Source of the DNA: Paucilactobacillus hokkaidonensis JCM 18461
GTDB lineage: Bacteria > Bacillota > Bacilli > Lactobacillales > Lactobacillaceae
DNA length: 64,000 bases
NCBI RefSeq assembly: GCF_000829395.1
Contig: NZ_AP014680.1
Coordinates: 2,046,001 to 2,110,000 of the forward strand
Reading direction: 5' to 3'
In this document: piece by piece, positions 42,328 through 51,269 of the stretch
Layout of the letters: each line of letters starts with the position of its first letter
Position numbering within the stretch: the first letter of the stretch is position 1
Notes under the pieces: model-generated
The model's input: the letters and a program-made list of their open reading frames with translations, nothing else
Told to the model about the DNA's origin: nothing
The model's database searches: none
Program-made: the position numbers and the translations under genes

Positions 42328-43758
42328 ATGTCTGATCAAAAAGCACAAATTGGTGTTGTTGGCCTAGCTGTCATGGGTAAAAACTTAGCCCTAAACATCG
42401 AAAGTCGTGGATTTACGGTGGGCGTCTTTAACCGTTCACGTTCTAAGACTGATGATATGATGAAGGACCATTCTGAAAAGAAATTGGTACCTAGTTTTAC
42501 CGTTGAAGATTTCGTTAGCTCACTAGAAAAGCCTCGTCGTATTTTGATGATGGTAAAGGCTGGAGCTCCAACTGACGCTGTGATTGACGAATTGATCCCA
42601 TTGCTCGATAAGGGTGATGTTTTGATTGATGGTGGAAATACTAATTTCCATGACACAATTGCTCGTAACAAACGACTAGATGAATCTGGTATCAACTTTA
42701 TTGGTATGGGTGTTTCTGGTGGTGAACTTGGTGCCCTTCAAGGACCTTCACTAATGCCAGGTGGCCAAAAAGATGCTTATGATTTGGTGGCTCCAATTTT
42801 GGAACAAATCGCTGCTAAAGCTAAAGACGGCAAACCTTGTGTTGCTTATATCGGCGCAAATGGTGCTGGTCATTACGTTAAGATGATTCATAATGGAATC
42901 GAATATGGCGATGAAGAATTAATCGACGAAAGTTACAACATTTTACGTAACGTCGCTGGTTTATCAGTTGACGAAATGGCTGATATCTTCAAGGACTGGA
43001 ACAAAGGCGAATTAGATAGTTACCTTGTTGAAATTACAGCTGACATCTTAACTCGTAAAGATGACTTGGGCGATGACAAGAACTTGCCAATCGTTGATGC
43101 TATTTTGGACCGCGGTGCCAACAAAGGTACTGGTAAGTGGAGTTCAGAAGATGCATTAGCAATCGGTGTACCACAATCAGTTATTACTGAAGCCGTTTAT
43201 GCTCGTTACATCTCAATGATGAAAAACGAACGTGTTGCTGCTAGCAAGCAACTTGCTGGTCCTTCAGCTAAAGTTGATTTTGACAAGAATACAATCGTTG
43301 AAAAGGTCCGCCAAGCATTATTCTTTGGTAAGATCATGAGTTACGCTCAAGGATTCGAACAACTTCGAATCGCTTCTGAAGAATATGATTGGGATCTCCA
43401 ATTTGGCGAACTTGCTCAAATCTGGCGTGAAGGTTGTATCATTCGTGCTCAATTCCTACAAAGTATCACAGATGCCTTTGATAAAGATCCTAAGTTAACC
43501 AACTTGTTACTAGATGGTTACTTTAAAGACATTGCTGCTAAATACCAAGAATCAATTCGTGAAGTGGTTGCATTAGCTGTTAAAGCTGGTGTGCCAGTGC
43601 CAAGTTTAAGTGCCGCAGTTACTTACTACGACTCATATCGTGCTGAAGTGTTACCCGCTAACTTACTTCAAGCACAACGTGATTACTTCGGTGCCCACAC
43701 TTACGAACGAAACGACCGTCCAGGTAGTTTCCATTATTCATGGTACGAAGAACAATAG
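42328..43758 (+). CDS. gnd: 6-phosphogluconate dehydrogenase, decarboxylating, long form
   Basis: A 476-aa NADP-type enzyme making ribulose-5-phosphate and CO2. Motifs: [20 protein letters not shown] (Rossmann), [56 protein letters not shown] with catalytic Lys and Glu, and the C-terminal [21 protein letters not shown]. It completes the zwf route needed in obligate heterofermenters and differs from the 302-aa paralogue at 3489. RBS AAGGAGAG. A palindromic element starts at its TAG stop. Confidence 0.95.
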   Translation: MSDQKAQIGVVGLAVMGKNLALNIESRGFTVGVFNRSRSKTDDMMKDHSEKKLVPSFTVEDFVSSLEKPRRILMMVKAGAPTDAVIDELIPLLDKGDVLIDGGNTNFHDTIARNKRLDESGINFIGMGVSGGELGALQGPSLMPGGQKDAYDLVAPILEQIAAKAKDGKPCVAYIGANGAGHYVKMIHNGIEYGDEELIDESYNILRNVAGLSVDEMADIFKDWNKGELDSYLVEITADILTRKDDLGDDKNLPIVDAILDRGANKGTGKWSSEDALAIGVPQSVITEAVYARYISMMKNERVAASKQLAGPSAKVDFDKNTIVEKVRQALFFGKIMSYAQGFEQLRIASEEYDWDLQFGELAQIWREGCIIRAQFLQSITDAFDKDPKLTNLLLDGYFKDIAAKYQESIREVVALAVKAGVPVPSLSAAVTYYDSYRAEVLPANLLQAQRDYFGAHTYERNDRPGSFHYSWYEEQ

Positions 43759-43879
43759 AGTGATTTTATCCACGCTTAGATGGTGTGGTATAAGACAGAA
43801 AAACACCAACTCCACGATTTTTGGAGTTGGTGTTTTTTTGTCTTATACCATGGCCATCTGCGGATAAAACCACGTTTTA
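43757..43879 (+). repeat. Palindromic element D, overlapping the gnd stop codon
   Basis: Begins AGAGTGATTTTATCC within the TAG stop (43756-43758) and ends GGATAAAACCACGTTTTA. Stem sequences differ fully from class 1, but the asymmetric CTTAGATGG / GCCATCTGCGG internal loop is kept. The inner hairpin ends in seven T residues and can itself serve as terminator. Confidence 0.87.
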
Positions 43880-43915
43880 ACAATTAAAATAATTCCGTGC
43901 TCATATAAATATCTT

Positions 43916-45112
43916 CTATATCTGTTTAATTCGCACAATAATTAAACTAGAAACCAGTGCTATCAAAACTAATGCCAGATAAACACTATTCTGTAAATTT
44001 CCAGTTGGGTTAGCTGCAAATGCAACTCCATATAATGATGGTCCAAAGGCCGACATTAAGTATCCTCCTGCCTGTGCCATGCCAGATAATTTTGCTGTCG
44101 CATATGGATTATCAGTTTTAACTGCAAACATCGTCATATCAAATATGAAAAAAACACCAATTGCATATCCAATTAGGAGACTTTCTGTCATCCAAAAAGT
44201 TATCGAAGATGTGTTTTGAATAAACAACATTCCCGCAGCAATGATTCCACATAATCCGGCTGACCAAATTAACAAACTTTTACCTCGTTGCTTAAATACC
44301 ACTAGTAATTGCGGTAAAAATATAGAAATTGGTAACCCGATAAATGCAAACGAAGCTGTGATCACACCAATAATTTCAGCGGGTACATGATGATACGCCA
44401 TTAAAGTTGGCATCCAAGCGCTAAATGTGTAGCTCATAGTAGCTTGCCCACCGAACGTCAATAAAAATGGCCAAGCATGTTTATTATTCCAAACATGAAT
44501 ATTACTTTTGTCTGGTCCTTTTACCCCACTTTGATTACGTTCAATTTTTTCTGGTAACCACGTAGAGATCAATAACCAACTCACCAGTGCCAGTACTGCC
44601 GTGATCACTAGCAACCACATCATTGCCTTCCACCCTAACGCTTTAGCTACCGGAGCCGTAATTAAATTAAAAATTGCATTACCAGAGATCATTGCAAACG
44701 AATAAAGGGTCGTATATAAACCAATTCGGTTGGGAAAATATGCCGTTACTAATGATGGCATGAAAACATTTAAGTGGGCAATTCCAATCCCAATCAGGCA
44801 AGTACCGAGTAACATCGTTGGCATGGTAATAATTAATCGCATAAAGGAACCAGCCGTTAAAATCCCCAGCGCAAATATCATTGCCCTTTTGAAGCCATAT
44901 CGATTCAACACTACTGACGCAAAGTTAGAAAATAGCAAAAACATAATTAACGGTAAGGTGGTTAAAATTCCTAATTGACTTTGAGCAACGTGTAGATTAA
45001 CTGCTAATTCCTTCAACATCAATGGCAACGTTGTAATGGGAGAACGCATAATAAAGCCAATTAATAAGATAACTGGCAACATCCATTTCATTTTTCTCAT
45101 GGTTGAGCTCAT
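43916..45112 (-). CDS. MFS transporter, CynX/NimT type (paralogue)
   Basis: A transporter of about 398 aa with twelve spans and the branch motif MRSPITTLPLMLKELAVNLHVAQSQLGILTTLPLI, parallel to the protein at 38957. The two paralogues flank zwf and gnd. Substrate unknown. The start is uncertain: a GTG lies at 45121 and neither start has a strong RBS. Monocistronic, convergent with gnd. Confidence 0.83.
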   Translation of the reverse strand: MSSTMRKMKWMLPVILLIGFIMRSPITTLPLMLKELAVNLHVAQSQLGILTTLPLIMFLLFSNFASVVLNRYGFKRAMIFALGILTAGSFMRLIITMPTMLLGTCLIGIGIAHLNVFMPSLVTAYFPNRIGLYTTLYSFAMISGNAIFNLITAPVAKALGWKAMMWLLVITAVLALVSWLLISTWLPEKIERNQSGVKGPDKSNIHVWNNKHAWPFLLTFGGQATMSYTFSAWMPTLMAYHHVPAEIIGVITASFAFIGLPISIFLPQLLVVFKQRGKSLLIWSAGLCGIIAAGMLFIQNTSSITFWMTESLLIGYAIGVFFIFDMTMFAVKTDNPYATAKLSGMAQAGGYLMSAFGPSLYGVAFAANPTGNLQNSVYLALVLIALVSSLIIVRIKQI

Positions 45113-45218
45113 TTTGTGCACCGCTTTTCTATGTATTTTATCAATTTAGTAATATGTGGGTAATAATAACAGCCAATGAGCTTAGACTATCAGAACTTCA
45201 GCAACAATTCCATACTAA

Positions 45219-45277
45219 AAGCCTGAAAAGGATCTTCAGGCTTACCTAAATTTATTGGATTTCTTCTTAAATCCAAT
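45219..45277. terminator. Two hairpins between the MFS and AbiEii genes
   Basis: AAGCCTGA...TCAGGCTT (about 45219-45243) and ATTGGATTT-N6-AAATCCAAT (45254-45277) lie between the 5' end of the MFS gene and the 3' end of the AbiE operon. On the minus strand they probably terminate AbiE transcription. Confidence 0.65.
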
Positions 45278-45295
45278 TCTTAAATGCTGTCTATG

Positions 45296-46153
45296 TCACT
45301 TCATACCTGATTTACGGACTAAATCAATAGCAGCATCACACCTATCTTCAAAATCAATTCCATGCGCATACTTATTTGGCTTTTGGTAGGCAATCCATAA
45401 TTTCTGGAGGTTTTGACTTGATTTAAGATCTGTTAGTGATGAAATATAAGTTCCTAATTGTTCAGTAGTTCCTCGCTTAGTGGCAGTTGCATGTATTGCT
45501 TTATTCAACATATTCAACCTTATTTCAGTTCGATTCTGATGATCGAGCAAGTATAAATCGTAAAAGTCCTTCAATCTTGTATTTGTATCATCCCTACTAA
45601 TGATTGTCTCCAACTTTTCAGCAATAATAGTCTCAACCGTGTAAGCCATAATTTTAACAGTCCGATCCTCAAGTATCATCTTGTGTTCATATTGGATTGC
45701 ACGTTCGGTGATTACATCCCCGGTTGATATATCAATTTTGACCTCAACTTGAGTGTTATAAATTTGTACCAGAATATGTATCCGATAACCTGAATACTCA
45801 TTATCTTCCCTAATTTCCCCGATTTTCACAATTGATAGTTTCACGGTATCGTCTGGTAGTCTGATAGCACAGATTTCTTGGATTACATTCTTCATTTTAT
45901 ATTCCGTAACCGGTAACCCAATAATTGACGTATCTATATCACGCGTAGATCGTGTATCAGTTCCAATAAGTGATGCAATTAAGAAACCGCCCTTTAGTAC
46001 AAGATTATCTTTATAGTTAGAATACGAGATTCGATCAATGAGGTCATCCAAAACAATCTCCTGGAGCATAATCTGTGGAGTAATGTTTCTTTCATTTGCC
46101 AACTTTTTGACTTTAGCCAAAAATTGCTTTTTATCAACAAATTCAAGTTTCAT
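45296..46153 (-). CDS. AbiEii-type nucleotidyltransferase toxin (type IV TA)
   Basis: A 285-aa AbiEii/AbiGii family protein, a DNA-polymerase-beta-like nucleotidyltransferase. The motif LKGGFLIASLIGTDTRSTRDIDTSI (about residues 50-74, written here in parts: KGGFLIAS and TRDIDTS) carries the Gly-Gly/Ser and DxD metal site. IAEKLETIISRDDTNTRLKDFYDLYLL is the conserved motif 3-4 region with Lys and Asp. It forms the toxin half of AbiE abortive-infection systems. Its ATG overlaps the antitoxin TGA by 4 bases, so they are translationally coupled. Confidence 0.9.
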   Translation of the reverse strand: MKLEFVDKKQFLAKVKKLANERNITPQIMLQEIVLDDLIDRISYSNYKDNLVLKGGFLIASLIGTDTRSTRDIDTSIIGLPVTEYKMKNVIQEICAIRLPDDTVKLSIVKIGEIREDNEYSGYRIHILVQIYNTQVEVKIDISTGDVITERAIQYEHKMILEDRTVKIMAYTVETIIAEKLETIISRDDTNTRLKDFYDLYLLDHQNRTEIRLNMLNKAIHATATKRGTTEQLGTYISSLTDLKSSQNLQKLWIAYQKPNKYAHGIDFEDRCDAAIDLVRKSGMK

Positions 46154-46743
46154 AGTAAGACCTCCATATACTTTCTAACCTCTTCTTCAACCTTGAATGT
46201 CCTTGCGTACTCCATTAACTGACGGATGTTTTTTCTTTTCTGGTGGACATAGCTGTTCATCGCTTGTTTAATCGTTTCAGCGTCAGACCTGTCCCTCGTC
46301 CTTAGAATATCACATAAGGTACGCTCAATATTGTAGACCCTAACCATATGTCCACCAGGAGTTTTAATCTTGGCTATGCCAATTTCATAGAGCTCTTTTT
46401 TTTGCCGATAAATTTTTATTGGTGCGTCTGCTTTAGTACTGTATGCATATGGCAACGGAAAATTCATTTCATAAGTACTTGGCGTCCGATCAATCATTCC
46501 ATAAAGAAACAATGCTGTATCTTTGAAATAGATACCCTTTGATAATCCGTATTGCAACGCCGCAATATCATCACCAAACTCACTCGGATCGATATAAACA
46601 CCTGGTGCCAACCTCTCAAGTTGGCCATGAGCAAACATGTTACGTAGAATTCTAGGTGATATTCCCATTGAGTTAACTGTTTTAGACGTAATTTGACCGT
46701 TATTTTTTTTCAAGTATTCGATGATTTCATCTTGTTGATTCAT
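46150..46743 (-). CDS. AbiEi-family antitoxin/repressor
   Basis: A 197-aa antitoxin with an N-terminal winged helix-turn-helix (about 1-60, ITSKTVNSMGISPRILRNMFAHGQLERLAPGVYI) and a C-terminal antitoxin domain with VRVYNIERTLCDILR. AbiEi neutralises AbiEii without stable binding and represses the operon by binding inverted repeats in its promoter. Such a repeat is present at 46764-46810. First gene of the pair, overlapping the toxin gene. Confidence 0.9.
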   Translation of the reverse strand: MNQQDEIIEYLKKNNGQITSKTVNSMGISPRILRNMFAHGQLERLAPGVYIDPSEFGDDIAALQYGLSKGIYFKDTALFLYGMIDRTPSTYEMNFPLPYAYSTKADAPIKIYRQKKELYEIGIAKIKTPGGHMVRVYNIERTLCDILRTRDRSDAETIKQAMNSYVHQKRKNIRQLMEYARTFKVEEEVRKYMEVLL

Positions 46744-46763
46744 TACTTCACCTCACAAAAAAA

Positions 46764-46810
46764 ATCCGCTTTATACTCACATTATAACATGTAGTGAGTA
46801 TAAAACGGAT
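46764..46810 (-). promoter_or_regulatory. AbiE operon promoter with operator inverted repeat
   Basis: A 17-bp inverted repeat with a single mismatch (46764-46780 and 46794-46810, half site GTGAGTATAAA) brackets an extended -10 box on the minus strand (TGTTATAAT). This is the layout expected for autorepression by AbiEi. Confidence 0.75.
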
Positions 46811-46871
46811 AACATTTACACCGATTGTATTTTTTTAAAACACTTTAAGCATCTGTTGCACATATAACTAA

Positions 46872-47459
46872 CTATGCCAACACTTTTTGCGCGGTTGAAA
46901 CCTGCAAATGACGATAGTGATGATCACCAATCATAATTTTCCCAGCGTTTTCAAACCCTAGTCGGCGATACAGCTTTTCAGCCAGCGGATTTAAAGTATC
47001 TACGTTTAATCCCAATGTATGATACCCCAAGTCAGCCGCGTGATTAGCAATTGATTGAATTAATTTAGTAGCAATTCCGAACCCACGATAACTATCATCT
47101 ACTGCGATAGAATCCAAGTAAAATTCATCATCAAACGACTCTGGATCAGCAAAAAAATCGACGTCCTTAATTGATGGAATCTTTTCGGCAGCCTTTTCGT
47201 AAACCCGATTAACAGCTGTCTCGTTAGTGTCCGGATAAGCAAACGCCATGCCAACAACCTCATCGTCAACTTCGGCGACTATGGTAGTAGCAATATATCC
47301 CAGGAGCGCCCGGCGTTGGTAGGCGTTCCTGATCATCTGCTGAGGGTCTTCGTCAGGAACCGACTCAAATTCGGTCAATTCCATTTCGTCATAAATCAAA
47401 GACATAAGTGGCACTATCTGCCCAGCGTCCTCAGGTTCAGCTTTGCGGATTGTTAAAAT
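46872..47459 (-). CDS. GNAT-family N-acetyltransferase, apparent ATT start
   Basis: A GNAT acetyltransferase of about 195 aa. The acetyl-CoA site reads LDSIAVDDSYRGFGIATKLI, and LGLNVDTLNPLAEKLYRRLGFENAG closes the fold. From the first standard start (GTG 47414) the first GNAT strand is lost. The frame stays open upstream and encodes ILTIRKAEPEDAGQIVPLM, a typical GNAT beginning. No ATG, GTG or TTG occurs there, but GGAGGG (47466-47471) lies six bases before an ATT at 47457-47459. I therefore place the start there. Substrate unknown. Confidence 0.75.
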   Translation of the reverse strand: MLTIRKAEPEDAGQIVPLMSLIYDEMELTEFESVPDEDPQQMIRNAYQRRALLGYIATTIVAEVDDEVVGMAFAYPDTNETAVNRVYEKAAEKIPSIKDVDFFADPESFDDEFYLDSIAVDDSYRGFGIATKLIQSIANHAADLGYHTLGLNVDTLNPLAEKLYRRLGFENAGKIMIGDHHYRHLQVSTAQKVLA

Positions 47460-47523
47460 AAATATCCCTCCATTTCAAGATAGTAACATCATATAGGAAA
47501 TTGAGGAAAAAGGCAAAGAATAG

Positions 47524-47532
47524 GAGTGTGAG
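47524..47532 (+). repeat. Left target-site duplication of the insertion sequence
   Basis: GAGTGTGAG, repeated exactly at 49080-49088 on the other side of the element. Confidence 0.85.
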
Positions 47533-49079
47533 GTATGTGTCAAGTTTTCCTAGATACCTTTTATTCGACTTAATATTTATACATCCGAATTAACGGGAGT
47601 ATGCTTTTGCCATTGCCCCTATGGGGCTACTCGTTGATGAATCAACAGTAATATTACCAATTTTAACGCCTATGTGATGTGAACGTGTTTTTCGGTTTAA
47701 ATCTGTGAACCTAATTGATTTAATTGGCTCGAGAGATACTTCAATTTTAAGTTCTCTTAGCCTTCTTAATCCTGATGATAGATCTTGATTAAGATGTCTG
47801 TTAACTCTTGCTAGTATGAGAACTAGCATAGCTTGTAATCCTTCTTTAGACCAACTCTTACCCTGCTTTTTTAAGCGGTAAGTGAAAGCTCTGTGTGAGC
47901 TCTCAACTGAGCCTAATTTGCCCATATATTTATAGCCGCGATCTTTGGGACGTTTGATATATTTCCAATTACGGCTTAGATAATGTCTTAATTTGATCAA
48001 CTTTTCGGAATCTTTTCCAGTTGTAATTTGCGATTCAAAAGTATCTAAAATAGCCTCCAATTGGTTCAAATTATGTCCTCTAATAGCGGCTGTAGCCTTT
48101 CTACTTAACGGGTTTTGTAGACCGATGGTCTGCTCGAATTTTCGAATAAAGTGATACCGATCAATTACATACTCAACTTTTTTTGCCCCAGGAACTAATT
48201 CGCGCATACTGATGGGATCATATCCAGGACCGGCATCACTTGCTAAAAACACTACCATTTCGCTTAATTTATAATGTACTTCCAGATAATCACAAACTTG
48301 TTTTCGTGCTTTTAAATGATTGGTTTCAACAAATTCACGCTTATTTACTGGACCAGCATTAGTGGATTCGTATACCCTATAATGATGCACAGAAACCCGT
48401 TGCTTACCACGTTCTCGGGCTTCAAAAGCATCTCCTTCAATTACTAAATTATCCACTTTTTTACGATGAACAATTTTTTTATCAAGTGTTTCTTCCTCGA
48501 CAGCAACGATGTCGGCCATCTCTCTAACGATTTTGTCGACTGCCCATGCACTAATATCAGTCTGACTGGCAAGGTTAATCATATCCGCTGTGTTTCTCAT
48601 GGTAGTCATTTGACCAATCTTACTAACCACACTTTTAAAATATGGTGAAAACCTTTTTCGCGACACAAGTTTTAAATGTGTATCCAGTGGAAAATAATTG
48701 GTTCCATCTGTCTTCCTATAACATCTACGTTCAAATGAAACAGCACCAAACATAAAATTAATTGTTCGTGGTTGTCGGTTAATAAAGGTATGGTCACTTG
48801 GAATCTGAGAAACTAACGTTTCGTCTAATTGAATTAAGTATTTAGATACAATTTCTTGAAACATTTCCCGCAAACAACGAATAACTTGTTCCTCCAAATC
48901 AAATAAACTATCTAAATTATTCAATGAATCAATAAAATCTGCTAAAATAAACATGAAAGACCTGCATCCTTTCTTTTAATCTTCGTCGATTAAAAGGCTA
49001 CAGGTCTTTTCTTATATATTCAATCTAAAATGAATATTCCTAGAAATATGTTGACCATCTAGGAAAACCTTACACTAAC
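47533..49079 (-). mobile_element. ISLre2-like insertion sequence
   Basis: A 1547-bp element bounded by 23-bp terminal inverted repeats with four mismatches, both ending in TTTTCCTAGAT, and flanked by an exact 9-bp direct repeat GAGTGTGAG. It carries one intact transposase gene. Size, transposase type and 9-bp duplication fit the ISLre2 family. It has inserted into a palindromic element (F). An exact duplication and intact gene suggest a fairly recent insertion. Confidence 0.88.
47590..48954 (-). CDS. ISLre2-type (UPF0236) transposase
   Basis: A 454-aa full-length transposase. An N-terminal zinc-like/helical part with RRCYRKTDGTNYFPLD leads to the central region LVIEGDAFEARERGKQ and FLASDAGPGYDP, then VEYVIDRYHFIRKFEQTIG with DDE-like acidic residues. 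The C-terminal part has LGSVESSHRAFTYRLKKQGKSWSKEG. No frameshift seen, so it may be active. The frame lies wholly within the inverted repeats. Confidence 0.9.
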   Translation of the reverse strand: MFILADFIDSLNNLDSLFDLEEQVIRCLREMFQEIVSKYLIQLDETLVSQIPSDHTFINRQPRTINFMFGAVSFERRCYRKTDGTNYFPLDTHLKLVSRKRFSPYFKSVVSKIGQMTTMRNTADMINLASQTDISAWAVDKIVREMADIVAVEEETLDKKIVHRKKVDNLVIEGDAFEARERGKQRVSVHHYRVYESTNAGPVNKREFVETNHLKARKQVCDYLEVHYKLSEMVVFLASDAGPGYDPISMRELVPGAKKVEYVIDRYHFIRKFEQTIGLQNPLSRKATAAIRGHNLNQLEAILDTFESQITTGKDSEKLIKLRHYLSRNWKYIKRPKDRGYKYMGKLGSVESSHRAFTYRLKKQGKSWSKEGLQAMLVLILARVNRHLNQDLSSGLRRLRELKIEVSLEPIKSIRFTDLNRKTRSHHIGVKIGNITVDSSTSSPIGAMAKAYSR

Positions 49080-49118
49080 GAGTGTGAGCAGCCGTGAATA
49101 GCGGCTGCGAACACGTTC
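49080..49118 (+). repeat. Minimal palindromic element F, split by the insertion sequence
   Basis: GAGTGTGAGCAGCCG and CGGCTGCGAACACGTTC form the outer stem of the element family with only a few loop bases. The long inner hairpin is absent. Its GAGTGTGAG terminus is the 9-bp target duplicated by the insertion sequence. It is the only copy not placed 3' of a gene in the usual orientation. Confidence 0.75.
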
Positions 49119-49211
49119 AATCAAAAAAAATCGCGAGTTAAACTATTTTTAGTTTAGCCATATCAAAAAACAGCAAATATCCGAAAATATTCACTGCCAC
49201 CTAAATCCTAT

Positions 49212-49694
49212 TTATTTTTTGCTATTGTCGATTTGTTCGTTTTGAACGGTTGTCCGAACTACCAAAACATCTACAACGGCATTCCGATTAACAAATGATG
49301 TAACTGATCCCATCACAGCCCGTTGCATCGTAGATAAACCACTAGCACCCATCATGATCAAATCAAGCTTGTGATCATTTGGAAAATCGTACGCAATGAC
49401 GGTTTTAGGATTACCCAACCGGATATGAATATCAACATTCGTGAAACTATCCGTTGAACGCAGATGATCAACCAACCGATTCAAATATTCTTTTGATTCA
49501 TTAACTAGTTGATATGTGATGCTGCCATCAGACATCCCCGCATAATTATAAGTTACTGATCTTGTATCCAAAACATTTAATAAATCAATGTGCGCGTTGT
49601 TTCGTTTTGCGACCGCAACCGCTTTCTCTAAAGCCAGTTTTGCTTCCTGTGATCCGTCAACTGGCACCAAAATGTTTTCATAAACTTGATCCAT
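49212..49694 (-). CDS. Universal stress protein (UspA family)
   Basis: A 160-aa single-domain UspA protein. It starts YENILVPVDGSQEAKLALEKAV and ends with the ATP-site pattern MGASGLSTMQRAVMGSVTSFVNRNAVVDVLVV (GxxG-9x-GS). Such proteins bind ATP and modulate stress survival. The ATG used gives the standard N-terminus; a frame from 49745 adds 17 residues unlike the family. Monocistronic, next to the insertion sequence. Confidence 0.88.
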   Translation of the reverse strand: MDQVYENILVPVDGSQEAKLALEKAVAVAKRNNAHIDLLNVLDTRSVTYNYAGMSDGSITYQLVNESKEYLNRLVDHLRSTDSFTNVDIHIRLGNPKTVIAYDFPNDHKLDLIMMGASGLSTMQRAVMGSVTSFVNRNAVVDVLVVRTTVQNEQIDNSKK

Positions 49695-49768
49695 AAGCCA
49701 ACCATCCCTTCGCAACATCCAATTTTTATAATTATATTGTACCATTAAATTTAGTGAAACAGTACACG

Positions 49769-50419
49769 TTATAATTCATTTAATGCATCATCAATTGGTT
49801 TTTCTCCACTAATTAGATTAAATACTCGCTGTGTTGTTTTTGTATTGTGCAATGAAGCTGCTACTACCTTGGCAACATCTTCACGGGCAATACTGCCAGC
49901 AACATCTTGTTCAGTATCTAATTGGACCAATCCTGTCCCAGCATCATCAGTTAATCTACCAGGACGAACGATTGTATAATTCAATTCAGTCTGGTTCATC
50001 AACCATTGATCAGCATAATATTTAGCAGCATAGTATGGTCGCATATCGCCAACCCATTTTTCACGGTCATCAGTATATAGCGCACTCACAATCACAAACC
50101 GTTGCACTCCTGCAATTTGAGCGGCCTGCATACTTTTAACGGCTCCGTCTAAATCTACCAACATTGTTTTATCAGCACCCGTTTTACCACCAGATCCGGC
50201 TGCAAAAACAATTGCATCAATCCCAATCATTTTTTGTGCCAAAATTTCTGGTAGTTGTTCTAAATCGAATTTAGTTGGAATAATATTTTCATCATGTAAA
50301 TCTGTCAATTGTGCTGGGTCCCGGACACCAGCTAATACTTGGTCATCTTGATCGCTTAAAATCCGAATCAACTTCTGGCCCACATTACCATGGGCTCCAA
50401 TTACTAAAATTTTCATCAT
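49769..50419 (-). CDS. NAD(P)-binding SDR family oxidoreductase (YhfK-like)
   Basis: A 216-aa atypical short-chain dehydrogenase. The N-terminal VIGAHGNVGQKLIRIL binds NAD(P). AIVFAAGSGGKTGADKTMLVDLDGA and YYAAKYYADQWL (YxxxK-like) follow, then NYTIVRPGRLTDD. This group includes NAD(P)H-binding stress proteins and flavin or quinone reductases. Substrate unknown. RBS AGGAGG precedes ATG. Confidence 0.85.
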   Translation of the reverse strand: MMKILVIGAHGNVGQKLIRILSDQDDQVLAGVRDPAQLTDLHDENIIPTKFDLEQLPEILAQKMIGIDAIVFAAGSGGKTGADKTMLVDLDGAVKSMQAAQIAGVQRFVIVSALYTDDREKWVGDMRPYYAAKYYADQWLMNQTELNYTIVRPGRLTDDAGTGLVQLDTEQDVAGSIAREDVAKVVAASLHNTKTTQRVFNLISGEKPIDDALNEL

Positions 50420-50570
50420 TGACCTCCTATTAAAAATAGTATGAACACGTCCACTTATTGGTTAATTATAGTCAATTTACTTGTGAAATGCTATTTATAT
50501 CCATTCTATTGTCTCACTTAGTAAAATGCGGTATAATTTCTGACATTGTTGAAAAAAAGGAAGTGTTTTT

Positions 50571-51095
50571 ATGTCTGCAGCTTATGTTCGTCAGGCGACT
50601 AACCAAGATCTACCAATTATCAAAGCAATTATGGCCGATGCCAAGTCATATCTTAAACAACAAGGAATTGACCAATGGCAAGATGGCTATCCTTCTGATC
50701 AAAATCTCGTGGATGATATTAACAACGAAATCACCTATGTACTGATTATAGATGGCCAAATTGCTGGCACGGCGGCTTTATGGCAAGGAATTGATTTAAA
50801 CTATCTAAAAATTGAAGATGGCTCGTGGTTAAACGGCGTTGAGGCTCGTTATACTGCAATCCATCGTATCGCTTTATCAGGAAATTTTCGCGGTCAACAT
50901 TTATCTGAGAAGCTTATTTCAGGATTGTTAACAGTTTCTAGAACCCTTGGATATCATGATGTTCGTATTGACACCCACCCAGATAATGTTGGCATGCAAC
51001 ATGTAATCGCAACTAATGGATTTGACTATCGTGGAATCATCTACATGCACGATGGATCAGCCAAACGCTTTGCTTACCAATTACTATTAGAATAA
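50571..51095 (+). CDS. GNAT-family N-acetyltransferase
   Basis: A 174-aa acetyltransferase. It begins VRQATNQDLPIIKAIM. The acetyl-CoA motif is AIHRIALSGNFRGQHLSEKLISG, followed by DVRIDTHPDNVGMQHVIATNGFDYRGI. The IDTHxxNxxMQ pattern is seen in several small-molecule acetyltransferases of lactobacilli, but the acceptor is unknown. RBS AAGGAAG precedes ATG. A terminator follows. Confidence 0.87.
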   Translation: MSAAYVRQATNQDLPIIKAIMADAKSYLKQQGIDQWQDGYPSDQNLVDDINNEITYVLIIDGQIAGTAALWQGIDLNYLKIEDGSWLNGVEARYTAIHRIALSGNFRGQHLSEKLISGLLTVSRTLGYHDVRIDTHPDNVGMQHVIATNGFDYRGIIYMHDGSAKRFAYQLLLE

Positions 51096-51134
51096 GAACA
51101 ATAAAAATCATGAATTGCGCTCATGTCACAAGAT

Positions 51135-51181
51135 AAAATATCCCGATGAACTTCAAACCTTGAAGTCTATCGGGATATTTT
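51135..51181 (+). terminator. Terminator after the GNAT gene
   Basis: AAAATATCCCGAT / ATCGGGATATTTT outer stem with a second inner pairing AACTTCAA/TTGAAGT. Confidence 0.85.
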
Positions 51182-51269
51182 GTCTAACGAGTTTGTAAAC
51201 TTATTAGGCCGTATAAATCAACAGCAAATAAAAAGTGACAATTCCCGTAGGCATCATCACATCAAATTT

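Noticed and set aside
45219-45243. FLP-type operator (CCTGA...TCAGG)
   Set aside because: Spacing is too wide and the site lies at the end of the AbiE operon, where a terminator hairpin explains it better.
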